Below are positions 10,097 through 21,892 of a DNA stretch of 64,000 nt, piece by piece (the first letter of the stretch is position 1; every line of letters begins with the position of its first letter). Source of the DNA: Lingula anatina (Eukaryota; Brachiopoda; Lingulata; Lingulida; Lingulidae); contig NW_019774670.1 in NCBI RefSeq assembly GCF_001039355.2, forward strand, positions 38,029-102,028, given 5' to 3'. The position numbers and the translations under genes are program-made. The notes under the pieces were generated by a model, which searched no databases, had not been told where the DNA came from, and saw only the letters and a program-made list of their open reading frames with translations.

Positions 10097-13000
10097 GTTG
10101 AAGCTTGTATTAAAGACTGGCGAGAAGGAGATGATATAAAAATGCGACATGTTAAAGCATCACCTATCTGTAGCTTCCTCAACAACATAGCTCCGAAGCA
10201 GGGGACCACAACATTCACTAACATGAAGCGCGAGGAAAACCGACTCCAAACATTCGCATGGTGGCCCCCTTACACCTCTCCCAACCCCAGGGAACTGGCG
10301 AGAGCTGGGTTTTGTGATATTGGCGAGGCACACCACGTTCAGTGCCCTTTTTGTGGTTGCACCCTTCAGCTCACAGATTTTGCAATAAGTGAGTATGCTT
10401 TATATATATATATACTGTAGTTTACATTTATTTCATTTAATTCATGGCAATTATGTATTTATGTGATTTGGAAAAGAATCGAACTGAAAAAAGTCATTTC
10501 ACTGGCATATGTTCCACTTTGCCAAAATATTCTGATAAATATGTTAGTGTAGACGTAATATTTTGTTTGGTGCTTAATTATGTAAATATTGAATTATCTT
10601 TGTGTCTGAAATTTAGACTATCTGGGATAACGCATAACTTAAGAAAATACTTAAAATTTAAGTCAATCAACGTCCCTTTAAATACATCTTCAAATAAGCC
10701 AAATAAATCACATTTTGAGTGTTAAGAATATTAACAATGATAATGATATTTTATAATATATTTTGTTTATTTTCCATAATTTTGTATAAATATCCATAAA
10801 TTGTCCTTAGCACTCTGAACCCATGAGATGTTCAATACACATTTCACTACTATTGTAGGTCCCTTCCTTCCATTCAACCTGCATGCGGAACAGAGCCCTT
10901 CCTGCCCCTTTGTGAGAGAAAAGGAGAAACACAACATTCCACTTGATATCGATGATAAGCGTGGGTGTGCTGTGATCAAACCAGGTATAAATGTCTGAGT
11001 GTTTTATTTGTTCCTATACTATCCGTCCCCTCCCTTCCACTCAAGGCACCTAAGTATCGTGCAGCGCTTGAGGCAACTGTAACCTAGCCTTTACTAATTG
11101 GATATGGATCAGAATAACATTTGTTTTTTATAAACTGAATATGTGTTTGATGTAGGTTCACCACCCATAAGAGATAAATGGCATCATCTATCAAATATTG
11201 TAGCTTTTGTCTTTCTTTTTTCTACGTTTCAAGATCAACGTTGATAATACATGCACAGTCTTTGCCTTGTCATTTAGGCCGTTTGCTTGCTGGTCCAGTC
11301 TATCCTAGATTCAGTGATATTGATAGTCGTCAGGAAACTTTTGAGACATGGCCGTTCCATCTTCCCACACTACCTAATAAGTTACAAGCAGCGGGCTTCT
11401 TTTACAGAGGTGAGACACCTGTTTTAACGGCAGTTCTTTCATGTTTAATGAAAAACTAGTTAAGATATCAATCGTAATTCAAATTTATTGTATGGTATTT
11501 ATGTTCATTAATTGCGTCGCTGAATAAGCATTATGTTTGGTTTTGTCGCACTTTTAAAAAAATTTGAAGAAACTAATGGCAATAGGTACCAATACAATGG
11601 CAAATATACTAGTAACAACAACAAAGTATGAGAGCTTTATCTAAAGCGATGTTAAAAAAACAACATCTCATAAAATAATTATATTATATTAATGCTAAAT
11701 TCTCAAGCCAAATCTTATTTACTTGAGAAAAAAAAATTAAAAAAAATCTTAGTTTAAAAATTACATCATTGCTGATTTTACCGTTCTTATGGCCTGAATT
11801 TTGAAAGAAAGATAAATAGCTTTATCGGATATTTTGACATTTCTAAAAGGTATAGAATGCTGGTTATAAAGTGGAGAAAAATCAATATTAATATTGTGGT
11901 TTTGCAGGTTTTTCGGACAACGTCACATGTTTTTATTGCGGTGGACAACTTCGAAACTGGGAAAACAACGGCGGTTCACTGACAGATATAGCATGGATAG
12001 AGCACGCGCGGTGGCTTCCGAGATGTCCATTTTTGTTGCTTAAAAAGGGACCAGAGTTTGTTGATATGGTGCAGACAAAATACCCTCCTAAGGTTTGCTA
12101 AATAATGTACTTTGGGTTGATATCATAAACATATTAAGCAATGTATTTTCCAGGTTGTCGTATTAAACTTACCAGTCACCCAAGTCTGATTTATTTTCTC
12201 ACAAAATAATATGCCAACCGAAAGCAAATAACCACTGTTTTATTTATTTATTTATTTATTTATTTATTTTGTTTGTTTGTTTGTTTGTGTTTTGTTTGTG
12301 TTTTCCGCACAAGATTTATATTATTGCTTACTAACATGTTAATGTTCTATTTCCATTCAAAAAGATACCAGATGACAACTCTAGACGTAACAAAGCCTAT
12401 ACAGCAGTTAGAAGTGATGATTCATTGTTTGACATGGCAAGGATACAATACGAAATAGAGCAGATCGGTAAGTTTGTGCTGTTTCCTGTTAAGGCTCAGT
12501 CACAAATCAGTTGCGATGTGTCGGGGATGGGTAAAACCCGGGAAATTTGAACAAAATCTTGAGACAGATCTCACGATTTTGCACCCGTCGGAGGCGCTCT
12601 CCGGACGCCTACGGGTTGTCGCAGATATTTTAGACATCGCCACACCCGTCGCGGTCCCCAACTTTGAACTTAAAATTTTAAGATTGCTCGCCAGATTTTT
12701 CACCCATTTTGGGCATCCCAGACACAATCTCCGATGACCTACGATGCCCTCCGATTAATCGGAGGCGTCCTCCGAATATATACCCATATATAACCACATA
12801 TACCCAGGGGGGAAAAATTACGAGAAAAGACGCTCGCAGATATCGTCTCCGATCGCCTCCGATGCAATCGGAGGCGATCGGAGGCTAATCCCACGATTTT
12901 TCGACAAAACCGGGTCAAAATCCTTGATAAAATCTCAGACAATGTGACTGCTCCACTTTTATTAGGATTATTGCTAGGATTGTTCAAGGAGTCTTTATTT

Positions 13001-13605
13001 TCTACGACGACCCCGACAGCTCGCCGACATTGTGACTGAGCCTTTAGCAAATATTCCTCCTCTCATATTAACTGTATGTATTGCATTGGTCGTGTACGTT
13101 ACATGTGGATTGTATATGGTATCTATAATTATGTCCCCAATCATTTAGTATAAGCTTAGTTTTCTTATCGTTACTCCTCTCAGACCCAGTGGCATATATT
13201 TGACTTTCATATTTGACTGCGTCAGTTTTGATTATTTTTCTGATGCATTGCCATTAAGGGTCAATTAATCAGTACATCATCAAAATCAACCTGCATTGGT
13301 ATACATCTTCGTCAATTTTGTTAAGGCGCCTTCTGCTGGTATATTTCATCTCTCACATTGTTACAGGAAAAATTACAAAATTACAGAACGAAATTGCAGT
13401 AATGGCAGGATCAATAAGCAGTCTTCAGATCCAACACGACGAAGCTTTGAGAAAAGTGAGGTGTCCAGTATGCATTGACCGGGAAGTCAATACTCTACTC
13501 AAACGTTGCAACCACGTCGTGTGCGAGTCATGTGCGCCAAATTTATCTACATGCCCTATATGTCGCAGTGTCGTCGATAATAAGGAACGATTTTATCTTG
13601 GATAA
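10097..13605 (+). CDS. Inhibitor of apoptosis protein: two BIR domains and a C-terminal RING
   Basis: Six exons join in frame: 10097-10388, 10859-10984, 11278-11409, 11908-12092, 12365-12467 and 13367-13605 (TAA). All introns are GT-AG. BIR1 spans exons 1-2: REENRLQTFAWWPPYTSPNP, then CPFC, then H-x6-C (HAEQSPSC); the usual Trp after the CxxC is replaced. BIR2 spans exons 3-4: RQETFETWP, AAGFFYRG, CFYCGGQLRNW and EHARWLPRC, all zinc ligands present. A short linker and a helix rich in Gln/Glu precede a C3HC4 RING (CPVC, CNHVVC, ESC, CPIC) ending FYLG. By family, such proteins bind caspases or IBM peptides through BIR and act as ubiquitin E3 ligases through RING. The first exon opens at an acceptor (TTATTGCAG); the earliest in-frame ATG in it is at 10142, and an upstream exon is possible. 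Orthology among BIRC genes cannot be settled here. Confidence 0.85.
12492..13043. mobile_element. MITE in the last IAP intron (TTA target duplication)
   Basis: A 552-bp element has perfect 14-bp terminal inverted repeats AGGCTCAGTCACAA / TTGTGACTGAGCCT and is flanked by TTA on both sides (12489-12491 and 13044-13046). A 3-bp TTA duplication fits PIF/Harbinger-type transposition. The interior has GATCGCCTCCGAT-type palindromes. No transposase is encoded; frames open on both strands reflect its symmetry. Confidence 0.8.
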
Positions 13606-14851
13606 ACTTGTTTATATATAATTTTATAGTCAGGTCAGGTTTCGCCTGCTACTGGTAACATGTAAACCAGTACTACCTGTTCCATGGTCGGATTGTCGGC
13701 GACTAAACCGGCTCCCCCACTGGGCTTACCCAGTGAGGATGGTGCGTAAACACCCAGCAGCAATAAAAACAAACCTGTCAAAGGGCGGATGAGCTCCTTT
13801 GCGAGTTATTGGGCCATTCCATCAGAAAAAGAGGGATTGGAGAATCTTAGCCTTAGTAGTAGAATAGCTGGCAAAAGTACCCGAGGCAGAAAACGAATGA
13901 CCTTACTTGACAGTTTTGAATTACCAACCAAACACCTTTAGTCATGGGCGAGAAACAAAAACCTTCCGGATAATATCAACGTTCGTCAAACACCGCATGG
14001 GTGATGGCACATGAAGAAGAACCAAAGTTTAGTGATTTAATTTATCACTGGGTAACCTTGTTATAAATGTATCAAGAACAAAGTGTAATTTGTAACTGAT
14101 ATCAGATTTATTGAAACTATGTTACAATCTGTTGTGTTTATTAATTTATTCTTATTAAACCATTTTACAGCAATCCTTTTCTATTTGTTTTATGATCCAA
14201 GTGCGTCAAATACGTCCACTTTTGTTTGTTATGCTTTCCTAGCATTAGTTAATTTACTGAATACTTTTTTAAAAGAACATCTCCAAAGCTACCATGCAAC
14301 CTGCCATAGTTGCCATAGTTGGCACTGTGGCATGTGACTCACGACTTTTTGTTCCATTTAATGTGTATCAAATATTCTATATATAAAAACTTTATTAACC
14401 TATCAGCATCGATCACGCCAATTCTGTTACAAGTTTTCCTATAGTAAAACAATCAAATAAGTACCTGGAGCCTCGAATTCAAAATCCGTAAAACTGTTTT
14501 GTATAAATCTTCCAACTTCCGCTGCCGATGGCCGTTGAGAGACACTTATTCGACATAATTTACACTGAGATCATTGCATCCTGGCCTCTTTATATTAGAA
14601 CATGTGTGCCTTTAACAGTCTTTAACCCCCCCCCCCCCGCCTCCTCCTTACTAAATAAAATACAACAAAAATCTATGAAACTGATTTTGCATTACGCTCA
14701 AATAATTTACGTTACTAATCGATTTAATTGACATTATTCAATAATTTCATTTGGGTAACCTTAAAAACACGTCATTTGGGAAGCAGTATATTAAATTGGA
14801 CATGCTGTAAATAAACATTGAAAATTCGGCCTGCATTTTAGGCTTTAGCTA
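13606..14851. other. Intergenic region downstream of the IAP gene
   Basis: This should hold the IAP 3' UTR. The part from about 13630 to 13930 has a different, more GC-balanced texture and may be a repeat fragment, but I could not assign it. The remainder is AT-rich with a C run near 14628. No gene is supported. Confidence 0.4.
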
Positions 14852-14955
14852 AAGTAGTTGCTATTGTTCCCCTCTATTCTTCTCTCTGCCTGTCCAAGGC
14901 ATAACTTTAGGTCATGTCTGTTATTTCTAATTGTTTCTACAGTGTAGGCGAGTTT
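14852..14955 (-). pseudogene. Relic 3' end of a sixth CqsA-like synthase copy
   Basis: Read on the minus strand, the segment translates as KLAYTVETIRNNRHDLK followed by a tail resembling the ...GREERS end of the neighbouring synthases. This aligns colinearly with residues about 398-425 of the intact copies. Sequence further 5' (above 14955) is unrelated, so only about the last 30 codons remain. It is in the same orientation as copy 1, which starts about 1.5 kb to the right. It shows that the family once extended further left. Confidence 0.75.
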
Positions 14956-16478
14956 ACTTTAGCTATATTGTAAGGAGATTACCTTTGTATTAAGTGATAG
15001 CCTAAATAACACTCCATGGGAATCCCAGACCCCTCCCCAACTATATAAAACAAAACACTACATGTGCGATAGTGACAATGTTATTGCAAAATGCGTTTAA
15101 AATCGAAGGAATGTTAATCTTAGGTAATCCAATAAAGTCAATTTCTTTTAAAGTGTGAACCATTTCCCTATTAAGCTTACTATTGCGTACAATATGCACG
15201 AAGCAGTATGAATATTTAATCAAAAACAGAGTCTATAATCTCCAAAACAGCCCATCATTTTAGCAAAAGCGTACTTGAACCACAAAAGAGGCACTTCATC
15301 ATCCAATATTAAGAGTCCTGGTTGAGGAAAAAAAACGACCCAGAGACTGATTTATTTCATTGAACCCCCTTGTATACCTTACCATGACTGTCAAAGTTAC
15401 ACAAAAATGTAAAGCTCCAACCCGATTAGATCAACCAACCTTACAACAAATATCATAGAGCTCGCTTTGTATAATAGCGACATCTATACGTGAAATTGAT
15501 CTCAACAAACACAATGTTGCTTCCTTATATTTACCTATGCCATGTTTCTGATGCACATTGTACGCCTCTGTTGTCTCTTACTCAAGCACTGGTCGTGTGC
15601 ATGCTAATATGGTGTCCTTTATCATATGACTGCTTTTCTAGATACGCCAGTCAGAAAAATAGCGTCATTTACAAACATAGCTGCAATTATCATATTATAT
15701 AATATTTTGATTGTGGAAAGCTGCAGACAAACAAGCTCTGACCCACAAGCATTTAATAGGTTTATAGCATGAGGTAAAGGATCGGGGCAAACAAGATTAT
15801 TTGCAAAAAAAATTGCGAAATGCAGGTGGCCTTTGCATGTCTTTCCGAAATAGTTAGTTCGGACAACTTAAAATAAGGGACTATTCCCACAGATATTTGG
15901 ATCGATCTTTCTCCCTGGGTAGTCTCACTAAATTGCTATAAACGTAATCGGCTTAAATGCCTATCACGCCCAGAATAGCTGTTAGGGTGTAATTATTTTT
16001 ACCCCCAAGCTGATTCGGTAGGCGTGACACACGGCCGATTTAGTTGATAGCAATTTAGTGAGAGACCCCAGGGAGTTAAATCGATCCAGATGAATCGATC
16101 TAGGCATTCATCAGTCTAAGAAAAAGCCCTGTACTAACCCACGCATATGTCACTTCTTCCTTAACGTATGTGAATCTAACGGAGAACGGATCTTATTCAA
16201 TAAGAGGGAAAAGGTTATCTGCATTAAATATATGTGCAGTATTTCGACCATTAAGAAAATGATTAATGGTCGGACAGGTATGCAAAACACTCAACCCCGC
16301 ACGGTAACGTATCAGCAATTTCCTATTCTATAACCCTATAAACTGTTCAGTTCTTGGGAAGTACATTGACTTGTAAATGTATAGATTTACACTGACACTG
16401 TGCCATGTATTATAGGCTTTGGTGAAACTATTTTTCTTCTTTTTCCTGGATAGTATTTGGCGTGCCTATCCAAGTGGC
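14956..16478. other. Region between the synthase relic and copy 1
   Basis: AT-rich, with no supported gene. It contains the MITE at 15895-16105 listed separately. The 3' UTR of copy 1 (minus strand) must begin here. Confidence 0.4.
15895..16105. mobile_element. MITE, copy 1 of a family also present near 63.5 kb
   Basis: Inverted arms include TGGATCGATCT, CTCACTAAATTGCTAT and GCCTATCACGCC on the left. Their counterparts on the right are GGCGTGACAC, ATAGCAATTTAGTGAG and AATCGATCCA. The same architecture (GATCGATC ends, CTAAATTGCT arms, a central GGCACGCC-type hairpin) recurs at about 63490-63750. Confidence 0.7.
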
Positions 16479-17723
16479 CTACTTCAGGTCGTCTCTGAGA
16501 TTTTTCATTGTTTCAACGGTGTAGGCGAGTTTTTCTGGGGTCAAATATTGGTTGATAACAAATCTCACCATGGCTCCCTCTTTTGGGGTCGCCGGATAAA
16601 AGAAAACCCAAGGGTATATCCCCTTAGAGCACAGATAGTGGTGTATTTCTACCGCCCTCTCCATCTCACCGACAACAACAGATACTATGGGGTGGTCGAT
16701 GTCGGTCCTAACTGGGAACCCAGCTTCTTTAAGCTGTTGTCGAAATGATTTAGACAGGTTTCGCAAATTCTCTCTCTGTTCAGTTGCCTCCATTGCCAAC
16801 TCCATTGCTTTTTTCACTCTGACGGCGCCCGAAATTTGAATAGTGTTGCTGAATATGCCTAACGTTGTAGCGTGGTTGAAACATTCAGTGACGTTACGGG
16901 TGCTGGCAATGATGCCGTTTTCACAGGTAAGGCTTTTATATAAGGATGTGGTTCTTACATGAACGCCGTCTTCGAGACCAAGATGGGCGACTAAACCTTC
17001 ACCTTGCTCCCCTATTATGCCAAGTGCATGGCTCTCGTCTACGACGAGGATGCAACCAAGGTCGTGGCACAAGTCTACCAAGTCGGCCATCGGTGCTTCC
17101 TCCCCGTTAGTGCTGTAAATCGAGTCCACGACTACCACTCCGCTCCCTGTTTTTCCTATCAATGACCGGAGGTGATCCAGATCATTGTGTTGAAACACCT
17201 GCAATCTCGACGCAGCACCAGCAACGGTCACCCCGAGTTTTAATGTTGCATGAGCAAAGTGATCAACAAAGACTGGTCGCTGGTTTCCTTTGAGCAATAT
17301 CTCCATGGCTCCAATGTTTGCTGCTGTGCAGGAGTAGGTGAGGGCAGCACTTTTGCTCTTCAGCCACCGCGCCAAGGCCCTCTCTGTATCCTTAACGGGA
17401 GAATCGACTGGATGTGAGACAACGCAGGAACAGATTCGGTCCATACCGTGACGGAGAATCGCGTCGGCGTGCACCCGGTTAAGTTCCTCGTTTTGACCAA
17501 GTCCAAGATAGTCCAAGGAAAACATATCCACGTGGTTCTCGTATTTGTTTAATGTTTCAAACGGAGAGTAAGCCGCCTTGGTCCTTGCGGCTAACTCCTG
17601 GGAGTGTTGCCCTGGTAACTGGCCTCCCATCCATCTCTTAACTGTCGTAGTAAGAGACAGGGGTCGTCGGTGGACATGGATAGATTGGTGGAACACGGAA
17701 CGAAGAGATGATATGGCCTTCAT
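16479..17723 (-). CDS. CqsA-like alpha-oxoamine synthase, copy 1 (414 aa, C-terminally short)
   Basis: PLP-dependent fold-type I enzyme of the alpha-oxoamine synthase family, which condenses an acyl-CoA with an amino acid. The start is taken at 17723 (MKAISSLRSV), aligned with the other copies; the open frame runs 18 codons further 5', but those lie across a 3' splice site (AATCAG before 17744). The Lys in SLYKSL, the Asp and His of DESHALG, FAHAT and the PATPK loop are present. A TAG replaces the codon after DDLK, removing the last 18 residues found in copies 2-5. It has private changes (CDYLG to LDYLG, VDHFAHATLKLG). It is divergently oriented from copies 2-5. Activity is plausible because the missing tail lies beyond the catalytic core. 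Confidence 0.85.
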   Translation of the reverse strand: MKAISSLRSVFHQSIHVHRRPLSLTTTVKRWMGGQLPGQHSQELAARTKAAYSPFETLNKYENHVDMFSLDYLGLGQNEELNRVHADAILRHGMDRICSCVVSHPVDSPVKDTERALARWLKSKSAALTYSCTAANIGAMEILLKGNQRPVFVDHFAHATLKLGVTVAGAASRLQVFQHNDLDHLRSLIGKTGSGVVVVDSIYSTNGEEAPMADLVDLCHDLGCILVVDESHALGIIGEQGEGLVAHLGLEDGVHVRTTSLYKSLTCENGIIASTRNVTECFNHATTLGIFSNTIQISGAVRVKKAMELAMEATEQRENLRNLSKSFRQQLKEAGFPVRTDIDHPIVSVVVGEMERAVEIHHYLCSKGIYPWVFFYPATPKEGAMVRFVINQYLTPEKLAYTVETMKNLRDDLK

Positions 17724-17774
17724 GACAATGTCAACAGCGTATCCCTGATTCATGAGAAAAATGAAGTTTAACTT

Positions 17775-17778
<4 letters not shown>

Positions 17779-17851
<73 letters not shown>
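17779..17851. repeat. (AT)n microsatellite in the 5' UTR intron of copy 1
   Basis: Uninterrupted AT dinucleotides, over 70 bp. They lie about 30 bp upstream of the splice acceptor of copy 1 on the minus strand, close to the expected branch-point and polypyrimidine zone. Length variation could affect splicing. Confidence 0.95.
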
Positions 17852-17854
<3 letters not shown>

Positions 17855-18414
17855 AATAAATAGATAGAAACTTTCGAATGAATTATCAAATACACATTCG
17901 GGATATGTTGTTATTACATGTTTAAATTTTTATTTTTCATATTCATTCAACAATCTGATGGTTTGTATCGCATAAAATTCAGAATGAGCATGTTTTGCGG
18001 GTCACCGTAGACCGCCAAATGCTTCACCAAGGGGATGTCACTACTTTTATCGAATAGCATTGATTTATTGAAAGCAAGATTAATTTTGGTATTTTTCCTA
18101 TAAGGTGTTTTGATAGATTTTTTTAGGTATATGAATAAGTTAAACATTACATATACTCGTATTTCCCCCTCTCTAGCTCGCTGTTATAAATCTTGAAGAG
18201 AGATATCTGTATCTGCAAGTTAAATCGACCGTATGTCTCCACAGGTCAGCTATATGGACACATTTTTGGATAACTCTCATATTTAAATTTTTAATGCAAA
18301 CAATAACAATGCCTTAAAACAGATCCATTCTGTTTTTCTTCTAAACCAACGTTGCTAGTATCAGGAAAATCTTAAATAACAAATTTACACATGACTATTG
18401 AGAATAAAACATAC

Positions 18415-18515
18415 CTGAGGCGTGGCTCGTCCTCATAGGAAGTTCACGTCACTTAGTCGTCTCGTGTGTGGCTGATATGTAGCTGCTCCTGAAAACAAAC
18501 GTTTTTATTTGGTCC
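18415..18515 (-). promoter_or_regulatory. Predicted first (5' UTR) exon and promoter of copy 1
   Basis: On the minus strand CACGCCTCAG|GTATG forms a good splice donor with the exon ending at 18415. This matches the ..CTCAG|GT first-exon ends of copies 2-5. The partner acceptor is AATCAG|GG, giving a 670-bp intron (17745-18414). An A/T-rich AAATAAAAACG about 90 bp upstream of the donor (near 18498-18508) is the best TATA-like candidate. The transcription start is inferred, not seen. Confidence 0.55.
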
Positions 18516-20098
18516 ACCAAGGAACTTATAGTACTTATTTGCATAAAGAATAAGGAAGCGTTATCAAAAGACACATTCTTCTTGGAAAGGATTGATTAAC
18601 ATGGTCATTTCAAATTGACCAGAGATAAAATATTCATTCATTCAAGATTAATTGCTGCTTCGTGTTCTTGGTGTCTAAATACATATTTTATGTATGAGGG
18701 TGTTCAAATAGCTACAGGTATAATGGTGCTCAGTGGGCTGACAGAGAACAGTAGAGATCAGCTAAAACGGAAAAAGCCAAAGTGATAGAGGGTATCTGAC
18801 TGAGTCTGTGACTCTTCTGTTCAAAGGTCAGTCGCTGTATGGATGCTCTCTACTTTTTATCAATTCATTTGATGCCACACAGTTAAGATTTAGTAAGTCA
18901 AGGTCTTGCTTTGACAAACCATTTGACATACAATTACACCTATATTTAAGGAACCATAGTAACCAAGTAAACTAAACTCAAATGAATAAGTTGAACAAGA
19001 GTAAAAATGTTAATGTTGGCACAAATTAGTACTTAAACTCTAAGACAGTAAGCAGCAGTTAGTTAAAGGCACCATGCAAGTGTCCATAACACGATTTCTA
19101 TCTTTATTGAATAATCACTTCAGGCAATTTGGAATACGATAATTTGACATAATACAAGTTGCTATCTTCATAAGAGGTTCCTTTACCAACCAAACAAACC
19201 AAAGACAGAACGTTTTATAACTTTACCATAACGTTTCCACATATTTATGGTACGGTTACAGTAACGTGTTGTGCTTTTGAGTATCTCATTTGAATTTGAT
19301 ATAACGCAAAATAATCTATGGATCAATTTTATGCCAGAGGCGCCAGAAAATCAAACCCTGATACCATTCGATACCAATTAAAAGAGGGAAATCTCAGGAA
19401 TAGGTAACAAACTTAAATAAACGACGGAGTCATGCTTTCGAACGGTGTTAAAGGACTGTGATTTTCAGGAAGGAATTTAATCTTTATAGATTTTCTAACA
19501 GCTCCCAGTGACGAGTTAAATCCCATTTACATCCCTCGTGCGACCTTTGTGCGATCATGAAATTGACCAGGTCGTCGTTGGACGCCCAACGGAAGCCCGA
19601 TGATTGCTAAAGACACTTTCACACCATGCACAAAAGAGGTACGTAAGTGTAGCCTGAAACTGTGAAAATAGCTCTTTATTTTTTCTGCAGATGCTAAAGC
19701 GTAGGGATATGTTGCTCGTTCGTGGTCACCCTATCGTATGCCAAACGTATGAGTAACGTACGACTCAATTGCTCGTGTACTTTTAAAATTTTGAACATTC
19801 TCAAAATATTCTTTCAGCCTCTGCGACTGCGAACGTACACAAGTGTTACTTGGGTACGTGGAAGGTATGCGACGTAAGACGAACATACCCCTTACGTTTG
19901 TCTGCATACGTGTAATTTTTCCCATACGTTGGCGCTATATGCTATAGTGGGACAGGGCCTTTGATTAAGATGGCTTACGGAATTTACTCCACATTAATAT
20001 TCCAACATTTTAATAAAGAAATAAAACGTCATACTGAGGATACTTGCATGTGGAATTCTGTAAACAGTCTTGTTTTAAAACTAGACCATGCGCATTAA

Positions 20099-20494
20099 CC
20101 CTCAAGAGACCAAGCTATTTTACTGACTGAAATGACCAAGTGGGGTCATTTATGACCCCATTGTGCTGTGTACAGGGATCCTTATTATAAAAGGCCGTTG
20201 AGGCTTTATCACACCCATACTACTCCCAGGATTTAAGACAAGTATTTTATAATGATCTAATGTAATAAGTATTTGGCAATAATACTTTTATTGCATGAAA
20301 TAACCAAGCACAGATTTTAAGAACAACATTACACCGGTATTTAGACAGTCATTGTCAGTTTCCACTTGCAGAAATATTTCTCTTTTCATTTGCCACACTA
20401 AATGAAAAAAGTACATTACAAAATTACTTTGAGTAAAAATATTTTGATTTATGTTGAGATAGCATCCTGCTAACTTCAATTAGAATAATTAGCT
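20099..20494 (+). mobile_element. piggyBac-like element, 5' part, in one allele only
   Basis: The sequence begins CCCTCAAGAGACC immediately after a TTAA (20095-20098), the target site used by piggyBac-type transposons. It carries the internal palindrome GGGGTCATTTATGACCCC. After the N at 20495 the left flank is repeated (20496-20632 copies 19962-20098 with one mismatch) and passes through an uninterrupted TTAA, the empty site. The paralogous site near 30697 is also empty. No transposase is seen, so this is a MITE or a truncated end. Confidence 0.7.
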
Positions 20495-20632
20495 NTGATT
20501 AAGATGGCTTACGGAATTTAATCCACATTAATATTCCAACATTTTAATAAAGAAATAAAACGTCATACTGAGGATACTTGCATGTGGAATTCTGTAAACA
20601 GTCTTGTTTTAAAACTAGACCATGCGCATTAA
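20495..20632. other. Contig join with overlapping haplotype sequence
   Basis: A single N at 20495 is followed by 137 bp that repeats 19962-20098 almost exactly (one substitution). The simplest reading is an unmerged overlap between two contigs of different alleles. Confidence 0.75.
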
Positions 20633-21892
20633 ATTGCGAAATTATACAATTATTTACACAAATAACACTGTGTCACCCCATTTGTCACGGTTCATGGTCC
20701 ATCTTCCAAGATCATCCTAGACTACACTGACCCGCTCTTCCTTTATTTATCTTTCACACGTCAGGGTCAGCACGCTTATCGGACGCTCCATAGACGACTG
20801 GCATTTTATATTGTGACATCGCCAAATTGTTTTGGCTAGGTAATGTCCTTTTAAACGAAATTATCTCAACGCGCCAAAGCTGCCAGTTCTAGACGGTCAA
20901 ACCATCTGTGTTCCTCGCCTTGCCTGCTTTCCAGGGATTATCATCGTGCATTTACATTTTAGATTTTGTCGATTTTTTATATGGCATTTAAAGTCATACA
21001 CCTTTTTGCTAATATTTATGAGCATTTCCTTCTTCGTCTTATGGTTATTATTATTATTACAAAAATAATAATGTTGAACTCCAAAGGCACATTTTTGAGT
21101 AGTTTTAGCGTAACTGACCGAGATAACATACGATCGTCTCTTGAGATTAAAAATTAAAACAATACCTAAAGTCTGGTACAGTAGAACATTTTGCACACTG
21201 ACTGCTAGGCACGTTTCTGATTAAAATCTCGTTCAATATTATTCAGAAAGAAATATTTGTTCTACATCATTAACTTGAAATTAAAGAATGTCGCCAATAC
21301 TCATATTTCCGAAACTATTTTTAGCGTTTGCGCAACTATCTAAACAATCCCTACCCTTTCGCAAACTGTTAGATTAATGATCATAATTTTGCAATAGTAC
21401 GTCTTTTCATTCTTTTCTAATTTGACGTCACTATGTCACGCCCACAGTTTAAAATCTATTACAGAAGCGTTACCCATTCTCCCAGCCAATTTACGTCACT
21501 TGTTGACAGGACAAGGCGACCATGGGCCATATCAAGGTGACCACAAGCTACAGCGTAACCAGGTACATGTAGGTCAGATCAATTAGATGTGGTAGCTCTT
21601 TATATTTATAGCCTTTATGAAACGCCTCAAGAATTACGAATAAACAGAACTTGCATTGTTATTCATAGTAGGTGAAAGCATGTCAAGAAAGTTTTATATC
21701 TTATGAACGCCCACGGAAACCCCACTGGCCCCGATCCTGATACCCACGTGTAGTTAAATATCAACATGTTAGCACTGGTCATGCCGTGCAATTGTGCCCC
21801 AAATAGTTGTTTACTTAGGATAGGTCTAATCTCTGCACGACCTGTCAATTATTTTGCTAAAATTAGACTATTTTTTAACTGTGTGAGCCCAC

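Larger units (their letters stand above)
18516..21892. other. Upstream region of copy 2, no gene
   Basis: Non-coding and conserved in the right unit (about 29128-31966). It includes a stretch rich in CGTACG/CGTATG words (about 19620-19940), the piggyBac-like insertion, and a distal TTGTCACGGTTCA motif at 20682-20694. The open frames are short and not conserved between the two units. Confidence 0.5.

Noticed and set aside
12474-13050. Opposed ORFs inside the IAP intron
   Set aside because: Created by the inverted symmetry of the MITE at 12492-13043.
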